Below are positions 17,458-25,176 of a stretch of DNA of 64,000 nt, piece after piece. The notes under the pieces are model-generated. The model was not told where the DNA came from, did no database searches, and saw nothing but the letters and a program-made list of their open reading frames with translations. The DNA is taken from the NCBI GenBank assembly GCA_002695005.1, contig NZNT01000030.1, forward strand, positions 124,001-188,000. The letters run 5' to 3'. A program made the position numbers and the translations under genes. Position 1 is the stretch's first letter. Each line of letters opens with the position of its first letter. The DNA comes from Maritimibacter sp. (GTDB lineage: Bacteria; Pseudomonadota; Alphaproteobacteria; Rhodobacterales; Rhodobacteraceae).

Positions 17458-19554
17458 TCAGCTCTCCTTGTTCAGATCGGCGAACGTCGTGCCATCGGCG
17501 GCCATGCGTCGCAGGATGTCGGGCACGTTCCAGTAATACGAATCGTCCTCGGCGAACCGTTCAATCCGGGCGACCAATTCCTTTGCCCCGATCGTGTCGG
17601 CGTAGTGCAGCGGCCCGCCCCGGAAGCGCGGAAAGCCGTAGCCGAAGAGGAACACGGCATCCACGTCGATGGGCCGCAGCGCAATCCCGTCCTCGACCAC
17701 GCGGGCGGCCTCCGAGATCATCGCGGTCATGTAGCGTTCCACGATCTCTTCATCGGTGAAGCGCTTGGGCGTGATCCCCTTGGCCGCGCGTTCTTCATCG
17801 ATGATCTCGAGCGTGCGGGGGTTCGGGCGGATGCCGTTATCGTCGTAGATGTAAAAGCCCTGGCCGGTCTTGCGGCCGAACATGCCCTCTTCGCAGATCT
17901 TGTCGTGGATACGCACATAGCGTTCCGCGTTCGGACGGTTGGGCGCCATACGCTTGCGGTTGGCCCAGCCGATGTCGAGACCGGCAAGGTCGCCCACCTT
18001 GAACGGACCCATCGCGAAACCGAAATTCTCGAGCGCCTGGTCCACCTGTTGCGGGCTGGCCCCGTCCTCGACAAGGTAGCCGGCAGTCTTGCCGTAGTAG
18101 GCGAGGATACGGTTGCCGATGAATCCGTCACAGACGCCCGCCCGCACGCCGATCTTCTTCATCTTCTTGGCCAGCGCAAAACCGGTCGCGACCACCTCGG
18201 GCGCGGTCTTGTCGGCGACCACGACCTCCAGCAAGCGCATGATGTTGGCGGGCGAGAAGAAGTGGAGGCCGATCACGTCCTCGGGCCGGGACGTGGCGGA
18301 AGCGATCTCGTTGATGTCGAGGTATGAGGTGTTGGAGGCGAGCACGGCGCCCGCTTTGCAGATCTTGTCGAGCTGGCCGAAGATGTCCTTCTTCACGCCC
18401 ATGTCCTCGAACACGGCCTCGATCACGAGGTCGACGTCTGCAAGATCCTCCATGTTGAGCGAGGGCTCCAACCGTGCCATGGCGGCGTCGCGCTTGTCGG
18501 CAGCCATCTTGCCGCGCTTCACCGCACCGTCGAGGTTCTTGGTGATCGCACCCACGCCACGGTCCAGCCCGTCCTGCGCCACTTCGATCAGCCGCACGGC
18601 GAAGCCGGAGGTCAGCGCTGCGGTCGCGATCCCCGATCCCATCGTGCCCCCGCCGATCACGCCGATCTTCCTGATCTCGCGCGGGGTCGCATTTGCTTCG
18701 GGAATCTTGGACACGGCCCGTTCGGCGAAGAATGCGTGGCGCATCCCTTCGGAGGATGGGTGTTTCAGAAGCGACATGAAACACTCGCGCTCGAACTTCA
18801 TGCCGTCTTCCACGCTGCCCGTAGCGCGCTCCACCGCCTCGATACACTTCGGCGCAGAGGCGAGGTTGGGCATTTTCTTTTCGACCATCTTGCGCGCGGC
18901 ATCCAGCGCGGCGTCGTCCACCTCGACCGGAAGCTCTCCGGTGCGCCGGGTCGGGAGCGTGCCGTCCAGCACGGCCTCGGCAGCCGACAGCGCCACGTCA
19001 CGGGGCGCGCCGTCCTCCAGCCTGTCGATCAGGCCCCAGCCGAGCGCTTCTTCGCCCGTGACCATGCGTCCCGACAGCGCCATGTCCAGCGTATGCTCCA
19101 TGCCCATGAGACGCGGACCGCGCTGCGTGCCACCAGCACCGGGCAGAAGGCCGAGGTTGATTTCCGGCAGACCGACCCGCAGCCCCTTCACACCCACGCG
19201 GGCATGGGTGCCCATGCAGATTTCCAGCCCACCACCCAGCGCGGTGCCATGCGGGGCCGAAATCACCGGCTTCGCGCTCGCCTCGATCGCGTTGATCGTG
19301 TCGGGGAGCGAGGGCTGGAGCGGCGGCTTGCCGAATTCCTTGATGTCAGCCCCCGCGACGAAGGTCCGCCCTGCGGCATAGATCGCGATGACCTCGATGG
19401 CGTCGTCGTCGTTGGCCGCCGCCACGGCATCGAGCAGACCCTGCCGCACGGCCTGCGACGAGGCGTTGACCGGCGGGTTGTCGATGCAGACCAGCCCCAC
19501 CTTGCCCACGGTCTCGAGGCTGATGACATCGTTGATTGCGCGCGTTTCGCTCAT
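17458..19554 (-). CDS. Bifunctional enoyl-CoA hydratase / 3-hydroxyacyl-CoA dehydrogenase (FadJ/FadB-like)
   Basis: A 698-aa fusion. The N-terminal crotonase domain (about 1-190) has the oxyanion motif HGTALGGGLEICMGTHARV and the second glutamate segment LPEINLGLLPGAGGTQR. The NAD-binding 3-hydroxyacyl-CoA dehydrogenase domain starts around residue 295 with IGVIGGGTMGSGIA, followed by HFFSPANIMRLLEVV and CDGFIGNRIL; the C-terminal helical dehydrogenase repeats follow. It performs the hydration and second oxidation of beta-oxidation. No thiolase gene accompanies it here, so the final cleavage must come from elsewhere in the genome. Confidence 0.93.
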   Translation of the reverse strand: MSETRAINDVISLETVGKVGLVCIDNPPVNASSQAVRQGLLDAVAAANDDDAIEVIAIYAAGRTFVAGADIKEFGKPPLQPSLPDTINAIEASAKPVISAPHGTALGGGLEICMGTHARVGVKGLRVGLPEINLGLLPGAGGTQRGPRLMGMEHTLDMALSGRMVTGEEALGWGLIDRLEDGAPRDVALSAAEAVLDGTLPTRRTGELPVEVDDAALDAARKMVEKKMPNLASAPKCIEAVERATGSVEDGMKFERECFMSLLKHPSSEGMRHAFFAERAVSKIPEANATPREIRKIGVIGGGTMGSGIATAALTSGFAVRLIEVAQDGLDRGVGAITKNLDGAVKRGKMAADKRDAAMARLEPSLNMEDLADVDLVIEAVFEDMGVKKDIFGQLDKICKAGAVLASNTSYLDINEIASATSRPEDVIGLHFFSPANIMRLLEVVVADKTAPEVVATGFALAKKMKKIGVRAGVCDGFIGNRILAYYGKTAGYLVEDGASPQQVDQALENFGFAMGPFKVGDLAGLDIGWANRKRMAPNRPNAERYVRIHDKICEEGMFGRKTGQGFYIYDDNGIRPNPRTLEIIDEERAAKGITPKRFTDEEIVERYMTAMISEAARVVEDGIALRPIDVDAVFLFGYGFPRFRGGPLHYADTIGAKELVARIERFAEDDSYYWNVPDILRRMAADGTTFADLNKES

Positions 19555-19576
19555 GCGTGTTTGGTCCTTCGTTCGG

Positions 19577-21085
19577 TCAGGAGACGGCCGCGTCGCGCTC
19601 GGTAAGCTGCTCGGCGAAGGTCTCGGTCAGTTTGTGCTTCAGGATCTTGCCGGTCGCGGCGGCAGGGAACCTGTCGATGATGAATATGTGCTGTGGGATC
19701 TTGTAGCTCACAAGGCGCTCGTGAAGGAACGTCTTGAGGTCGGCTTCGGTCACGCCGGGGCGGGTGGTGACGAAGGCGAGAATTTCCTCGTTCCCCGGCA
19801 CCTGTCGACCGACCACGGCGGTCTGGAGCACATCCGGGTGGCGCGTCAGCATCGCCTCCACCTCGGGCGGATAGACGTTGAAACCGGAGCGGATGATAAG
19901 CTCTTTCTTGCGCCCCATGATCCACAGCGTTTCATCCGGGTCGATTTTTGCAAAATCGCCGGAGCGGAAATAACCGTCCGGACGGATCGCTTGCGCCGTG
20001 GCCTCGGGGTTGCGGTAGTAGCCCTTCATGATGTTCGGGCCACGGATCAGGAGTTCACCGACGCCCTGGTCGTCCGGCTCGTCGATCAGGCATTCGACCT
20101 CATCGAGGATCTGGCCCACGGAGGTATCGTTGCGCGGATTGTCGAGCCGCGTGCCCGAGACGCCGGGTGACGTTTCGGTCAGCCCGTAGCCGTTCTGAAG
20201 CGGAATGCCGAAGGTCGCCTCGATCTTCTCTTTCCACTCCGGGTCGAGCGGCGCGCCGCCCGACGAGATGTAGCGCAGGCGCGGCGCATCCGGAGGCGTG
20301 CCGCGCCGGGCCAGTTCCGCCAGGATCGCCTGGTACATCTGCGGCACGGCGGGCATGACGCTGCCCCCGGCGGCGAAGGCGTCCAGCACGGCCTCGGGCG
20401 AGAAGCGGGGCAGGAAACGGATCGCGCTGCCCCCGGCGAGCGACGCCAGCAGGACCGACGCGAAGCCGAAGATATGCGTGCAGGGCAGGACTCCGACCAC
20501 ATCGTCGCCCGGCGCCATATGGCGCAGTCTGGCCGAGACTTCGGCGTTCCAGATCAGGTTTCCGTGGGTGAGCATTACGCCCTTGGGGGCCGAAGTCGTC
20601 CCGGTTGTATAGATCAGTGCCGCGACGCCCTCTCGCGTCGCGTCCTGAGGTTCCGGCTCGCAGCCCGGAGTGTCGAGCGGACCGGCGAGCAGAATATCGC
20701 CGCAGGCCAGCCGACCGCGCGACGTGGCGCCCAGCCGGTCGGCGTGTTCGCGGGCCGGGGCCGACGCTTCGCCCGTGAAGATCGCGAACCGCGCACCGGC
20801 GTGGTCCTTCAGCGCGTCCAGCTCGTCATGCGACATCCGTGCGTTGACCGGCATGACCCAGGCACCAATGCGACTCGCGGCGAGGACGGCGACAGCGAAA
20901 CTGGCCGAATTTTCCGACACGATCATCAGTCGGTCACCGGCGCGCAGCCCGGCCTGATACAGGGTGGCAACGAGGTCGCGCACCATTCCGTCGAGGTCGC
21001 CAAAGCTGTAGCGTGCGCCGTCGTGGTCGATCACCGCAAGGTCGCCCGCCGGGTGCCCCCGGGTGAGTTCGTGAATCCGGTCCAT
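19577..21085 (-). CDS. Acyl-CoA ligase (AMP-binding, class I adenylate-forming)
   Basis: A 502-aa adenylate-forming enzyme. Core motifs: LIYTTGTTSAPKGVMLTH (P-loop, A3), NGYGLTETSPG (A5), RSGDFAKIDPDE (A7 aspartate), GRKKELIIRSGFNVYP (hinge, A8) and the catalytic lysine segment ATGKILKHKL near the C-terminus. It probably activates a carboxylic acid to its CoA thioester to feed the downstream dehydrogenase/hydratase genes. The start at 21085 (MDRIHEL) follows GGGAGGATCA; six more in-frame codons upstream lack a ribosome site. It is the promoter-proximal gene of the beta-oxidation cluster. Confidence 0.9.
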   Translation of the reverse strand: MDRIHELTRGHPAGDLAVIDHDGARYSFGDLDGMVRDLVATLYQAGLRAGDRLMIVSENSASFAVAVLAASRIGAWVMPVNARMSHDELDALKDHAGARFAIFTGEASAPAREHADRLGATSRGRLACGDILLAGPLDTPGCEPEPQDATREGVAALIYTTGTTSAPKGVMLTHGNLIWNAEVSARLRHMAPGDDVVGVLPCTHIFGFASVLLASLAGGSAIRFLPRFSPEAVLDAFAAGGSVMPAVPQMYQAILAELARRGTPPDAPRLRYISSGGAPLDPEWKEKIEATFGIPLQNGYGLTETSPGVSGTRLDNPRNDTSVGQILDEVECLIDEPDDQGVGELLIRGPNIMKGYYRNPEATAQAIRPDGYFRSGDFAKIDPDETLWIMGRKKELIIRSGFNVYPPEVEAMLTRHPDVLQTAVVGRQVPGNEEILAFVTTRPGVTEADLKTFLHERLVSYKIPQHIFIIDRFPAAATGKILKHKLTETFAEQLTERDAAVS

Positions 21086-21225
21086 TGATCCTCCCTCGAC
21101 CACACTGGGCCGTAGAGACGAGCGTAGTCCAGCACCACGACGAGGTCAACAATGCGAAACACTCGTTTGCAATGCGGAACAATAGCCGACTGGATGGTTG
21201 ACTTTGCGCTCCCCTCTGCGCCGCG

Positions 21226-22143
21226 TCAACCGGAGGTCGGGCAGGTGCCCAATACGTCTGACCCCACCACCTTAGTCTGCGCAGTGTCCGGCATCGGACC
21301 CCAGAAGGCCGCCACGTCCGACATCGCGCCCGTGACCCCCGCCGCACTCCAGCTGCTGTCGTCCGCCCTAACGTAATCCAGTAGTCTGAGGCGGTCGCCG
21401 CGGATTGCCTTTGCGGCGATGTCGTCGGGCAGAAGTGATGCGACACCGTGGATTTCGCGCACCGGGAATTCAAGTTCGGGAAATGACCGGAACACGAGCT
21501 CGCTGCACGCGATGCAGTCGCAGTTGGACCCGTCGTATTCATAGTCGAACTTGCGCCCGACGAGCGTGAGCGCCCGCGCCAGAACCTCGCGTTTCAATGC
21601 GGGCGAGACCTGCGGGCGAAGCAACGCGGCGGCGTCCTTCTTGCCCATGACATGCGGGAGCGAGTCGATATTGACCGACCCGGAAGAGGCCTGAACGACC
21701 GTTCGCCCGGCCCGGATATCGGCATGATAGGGCCGGATCGCCGGATCGAACCACCAACCGGCCGCGCGCAACTGCGCCTCCGTGCCGAGGTAGATCGCGC
21801 TGTGCGTGAACCAGCCGGGGAGCAGGCGCGAGGAGAACTGCGTCTTGGAAGAGAAAACGAACAGGTCGAGCGGCTGCGCCTGACCGGCCAGCCGCACGGC
21901 GGCCTTTGGATGCGGGGCGAGCAGGCCCGAGGCATCGTCGGCTCCAAACATAGGCTCCAGCGACTCCGAAACGGCCTTGGCGGCATCCGCGAACCAGCGC
22001 GGCATCCGTTCGGGATCGGCGCAGCAGGTGAAGCTCTCAGGTGTCACGCCCGTCGGTAACCCGGTGAAGTCGGGATGTGTCACGGGCATCGTGCATGATG
22101 CGAGGAACGTGGATGCGACAAGTGTCGCCAGTGCGTGTTTCAT
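21226..22143 (-). CDS. Putative lipoprotein with permuted NlpC/P60 (YiiX/papain-like amidase) fold
   Basis: A 305-aa protein with lipoprotein signal MKHALATLVASTFLASCTM (lipobox LASC, C17). The mature part contains PLDLFVFSS, then GWFTHSAIYLG with H114, and a later CDCIACSELVF with C213. A strand with LFVFSS, a histidine in an F-T-H-x-x-I-Y-L-G context, and a later cysteine in C-S-E-L-V are hallmarks of the circularly permuted NlpC/P60 group (YiiX/YebB-like), which cleave amide or ester bonds in peptides, lipids or peptidoglycan. Three cysteines crowd the active-site loop (208, 210, 213). It is divergent from the DUF1989 gene. Confidence 0.68.
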   Translation of the reverse strand: MKHALATLVASTFLASCTMPVTHPDFTGLPTGVTPESFTCCADPERMPRWFADAAKAVSESLEPMFGADDASGLLAPHPKAAVRLAGQAQPLDLFVFSSKTQFSSRLLPGWFTHSAIYLGTEAQLRAAGWWFDPAIRPYHADIRAGRTVVQASSGSVNIDSLPHVMGKKDAAALLRPQVSPALKREVLARALTLVGRKFDYEYDGSNCDCIACSELVFRSFPELEFPVREIHGVASLLPDDIAAKAIRGDRLRLLDYVRADDSSWSAAGVTGAMSDVAAFWGPMPDTAQTKVVGSDVLGTCPTSG

Positions 22144-22258
22144 ATCTGCCTCCCCAATCTTGGCGACAGAAGTATCTCACATGGGCCTGCACCCCGCTTC
22201 GACATGGATCAGAACCGCGCACTTTTGCGGATCACGCGGACCTGCTAGGACATCCGAC

Positions 22259-23104
22259 ATGAACCAGCCGCCCGAAGACGCCCAAGCCCGCCGCTCCATC
22301 GCGCCGGTCGTCTGCTACCCCGTTGAAACCCTCCCTAAACCCGACCTCTCGCTCTATGCGTCCGCGCGGGCGACGGCCCGCAAGACCGCCGAGGTCATCG
22401 TGCCTCCGCGCGACGCAGCGACATTCTCGGCCCCCGCCGGATCGTTCTTCCGCATCACATCAGTCGAAGGGCCGCAGGTGGGCGATCTGAACCTGTGGAA
22501 CGCGGCCGACCTGTCGGAACGCTTCTATTCCGGCAAGACCCGCGCGCTGCACGGCACGCATCTGACCACGGGCGAGCGGATGTGGTCCTCTTTCCCTGGC
22601 ATGCGTCCGATGGCGACCATCGTGGCCGATACGCTCGACTGGTACGGGATCGACGGCTTTGGTGGCTCGGTCCATGACGTGATCGGAACGCGCTGCGACC
22701 CCTACACGCACAACCTGCTGTCAGGCGGACAGTATCACCACTGCTGTCATTCGAACCTCACACGCGCGCTGGCCGACCACCTTGGGGGCACGCCGGCCGA
22801 GGCAGAGCCGCATGTGCACGACGTGCTTAACGTCTTCATGTGCACCGGGTTCACCCGCGACACGGGTCAGTATTTCATGAAGGCCTCGCCGGTGCGCCCG
22901 GGCGACTACCTCGAGTTTTTTGCGGAGATCGACCTGCTCGGCGCACTCTCGGCCTGCCCGGGCGGCGATTGCTCGGCTGAACATTCCTCGGACACGGCGG
23001 CCTGTCATCCGCTGCTGGTGGAGGTCTTCACGCCCGAGCAGTCAGCCTTGCAAGGTTGGACCCCGCCGGCGCCCAACGGCTACGACCGCAGCCACGGCGC
23101 CTGA
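22259..23104 (+). CDS. DUF1989 (urea-carboxylase-associated) family protein
   Basis: A 281-aa protein with the DUF1989 core: VPPRDAATFSAPAGSFFRI, QVGDLNLWNA, GTHLTTGERMWSSFPGMRP and a later NVFMCTGF. Conserved cysteines and histidines in GTRCDPYTH and YHHCCHSN look like metal ligands. Family members are usually encoded in pairs next to urea carboxylase/allophanate hydrolase and an ABC transporter; here it stands alone, with none of these in the window. I chose the ATG at 22259 (MNQPPED). The true role is uncertain; glycine-reductase-like or urea/guanidine nitrogen metabolism are possibilities from family context. Confidence 0.85.
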   Translation: MNQPPEDAQARRSIAPVVCYPVETLPKPDLSLYASARATARKTAEVIVPPRDAATFSAPAGSFFRITSVEGPQVGDLNLWNAADLSERFYSGKTRALHGTHLTTGERMWSSFPGMRPMATIVADTLDWYGIDGFGGSVHDVIGTRCDPYTHNLLSGGQYHHCCHSNLTRALADHLGGTPAEAEPHVHDVLNVFMCTGFTRDTGQYFMKASPVRPGDYLEFFAEIDLLGALSACPGGDCSAEHSSDTAACHPLLVEVFTPEQSALQGWTPPAPNGYDRSHGA

Positions 23105-23106
23105 GC

Positions 23107-25176
23107 TCAGGCCGCCTTGCGCGTCCGCCCGCGCCCTTCCCAGAGCCAGGCGGCGACCGCGAGCCCTGCCGCGATGAGCAGCATGAGCCACGGCGGCGCG
23201 AGGGGAACGACGCGCAGCGCCTCGACCACATAGGCCCCACGCGGGGTGTAGCCGATCCAGCCGCGCCCGATGGCCGCCCGGCCTTCGTTTACGGCGCGCA
23301 GGCCCGGGTTGCCCTCTTCGATCACGGCGGTGCCGCCGCGCATCGGGTCCATCACCGGCTCAAGAGGATCACCGGAGGCGATGGTTTCCTCGAATTCCTT
23401 GGGCGAGGCGGGGCCGACCGCGACCACCGCGCTCTCCTCGCCTTCCTCCAGCCGGAAGAGCCCGATCTGGGCGGAAGCGAATTCGGAGCGATAGAGCCCC
23501 GGTGCGACCTCCTCCATCGTGATCTCCTCCTCGGTGCCGTCGGGGCGGGTCACGGTCACGGACCGCTCGCCCTCGCTCATGGTGCGCCGGGTGATGGTGA
23601 CCTGGTTGCCCACCGCCTCGGCGGTCAGCGCCTCTTCCTCAAGCTCTGGTTCCTTCATCATCCAGTGGGCCAACCGGCGGAGAAGTTCGAGCTGCGGCCC
23701 GCCGCCCTCGAACCCCCGGTCCCATAGCCACGCATGGTCAGACGCCAGAAGCGCCACGCGCCCCTCGCCAACCCGGTCCAGCGTCAGGAGCGGAAGCTCG
23801 TCCACCCCCTGCATGACGGTCATCCCGGCTGTTTCCTCGAGTTCGACGAGGCGCATCCAGCGGCCCCAGCCGCCTTCGGGTGCAAACTCCTCAAGCCCCC
23901 GTGTGACCGGATGACGCTGCCCGAGTTCCGAAACCTGCGGCGAAAACCCTTCTTCGACCACCCGAGCCGTCGGCGCGCCCGGCAAAACCTGCCCGAGCGG
24001 CGACCGCGCAAGGCTCTGGGCCGAGGCGAGGTCGGGGCCGGCGGCCACGAGGACCGCCCCGCCGCTCTCGATGTAATCACGCACGGAGGTCAGGTAGCTT
24101 GCGGGCAGGATGCCGCGAAGCTTGTAGCGATCGAAGATGATGAGATCGAACTCGTCGATCTTCTCCATGAACAACTCCTGCGTGGGGAAGGCGATGAGCG
24201 ACAGCTCCGACACCGGCACACCGTCCTGCTTTTCGGGGGGGCGCAGGATGGTGAAGTGAACGAGGTCCACGGCGGAGTCCGACTTCAGAAGGTTGCGCCA
24301 CGTCCGGGTGCCCGGATGCGGCTCGCCGCTGACCAGCAGCACTCGCAGCCGGTCGCGCACACCGTTCATCGTGACGACGGCGGTGTTGTTGCGGTCGGTC
24401 AACTCGCCCTCGACCGAGGGCGTGGTGAACTGGATGACGTTCTGCCCGCCGTGGGTGAGCGTGATCGGCACGGTCAGCTCGCGCCCCGTCGGCACCTCGA
24501 ACACCTCCGGCTCCTCGCCGTCGATGGAGATGGTAAGTTCCACCAGACCGCTGTCCGGCGCGTCACCCATGTCGTCCACCCGCAGCCCGATCTGCTGTTC
24601 CTCGTCGAGGATGCCGAAGGCGGGCGCGTTGGTGACGACCAGCCGCCGGTCCCAGTCCTCCTCGCGCCCGGTCCGGAGCAGGTGCAGCGGCGCAGGCAGG
24701 TCCGGCGCGGCCTCGAGGTCATGCAGACGACCGTCGGAGACGAGCACCATGCCGGCCACCCGGTCACGCGGTACTTCCGCCAGCGCCTCGGCCAGCGTTG
24801 TCATGAGAAGCGAGCCTCGGTTGTCCTCGCCGTCGCCCATGCGCGTGACGCGCAGTTCCAGCCCTTCGGCCCCCGCGACCCGGGCGGTCAGGTTGTCCAA
24901 AGCAGCCTCGGTCTGCGCCGCGCGGTCCGACAGGCGCTGCGAAGCGCTTTCGTCCACAATGGCGAGCAGGATGTCGCCTTCTGGCGCCCGATCCTCCATC
25001 TGGAGCGACGGGCCCGCGAGCGCGAGGAGCAGCGCGGCAGCCCCGAGCATACGCAGCGCCCAGCCCTTGAGCCCGCGCCAGACGGCGAAGATCAGGATCG
25101 CGGCGATGAGCGCACCGGCACCCCAGATCACGGGCCAGTCGAAGGCCGGGTCGAAGATGATGGACGAGGCGTTCAT
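23107..25176 (-). CDS. Membrane-anchored protein with VWA-like and glutamine-amidotransferase-like domains
   Basis: A 689-aa protein. Two N-terminal TM segments (about 13-30 and 40-58) precede a domain with DILLAIVDESASQ and MVLVSDGRLHD, like a degenerate von Willebrand A fold. A glutamine-amidotransferase-like domain follows (LIIFDRYKLRGILP, YIESGGAVLVAAGPD) without an obvious catalytic cysteine, and a final TM segment (PPWLMLLIAAGLAVAAWLW) ends in a basic tail. It is the last gene of the MoxR operon and overlaps the preceding stop by four bases. It probably acts with the BatA/DUF4159 protein in the inner membrane. Confidence 0.83.
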   Translation of the reverse strand: MNASSIIFDPAFDWPVIWGAGALIAAILIFAVWRGLKGWALRMLGAAALLLALAGPSLQMEDRAPEGDILLAIVDESASQRLSDRAAQTEAALDNLTARVAGAEGLELRVTRMGDGEDNRGSLLMTTLAEALAEVPRDRVAGMVLVSDGRLHDLEAAPDLPAPLHLLRTGREEDWDRRLVVTNAPAFGILDEEQQIGLRVDDMGDAPDSGLVELTISIDGEEPEVFEVPTGRELTVPITLTHGGQNVIQFTTPSVEGELTDRNNTAVVTMNGVRDRLRVLLVSGEPHPGTRTWRNLLKSDSAVDLVHFTILRPPEKQDGVPVSELSLIAFPTQELFMEKIDEFDLIIFDRYKLRGILPASYLTSVRDYIESGGAVLVAAGPDLASAQSLARSPLGQVLPGAPTARVVEEGFSPQVSELGQRHPVTRGLEEFAPEGGWGRWMRLVELEETAGMTVMQGVDELPLLTLDRVGEGRVALLASDHAWLWDRGFEGGGPQLELLRRLAHWMMKEPELEEEALTAEAVGNQVTITRRTMSEGERSVTVTRPDGTEEEITMEEVAPGLYRSEFASAQIGLFRLEEGEESAVVAVGPASPKEFEETIASGDPLEPVMDPMRGGTAVIEEGNPGLRAVNEGRAAIGRGWIGYTPRGAYVVEALRVVPLAPPWLMLLIAAGLAVAAWLWEGRGRTRKAA

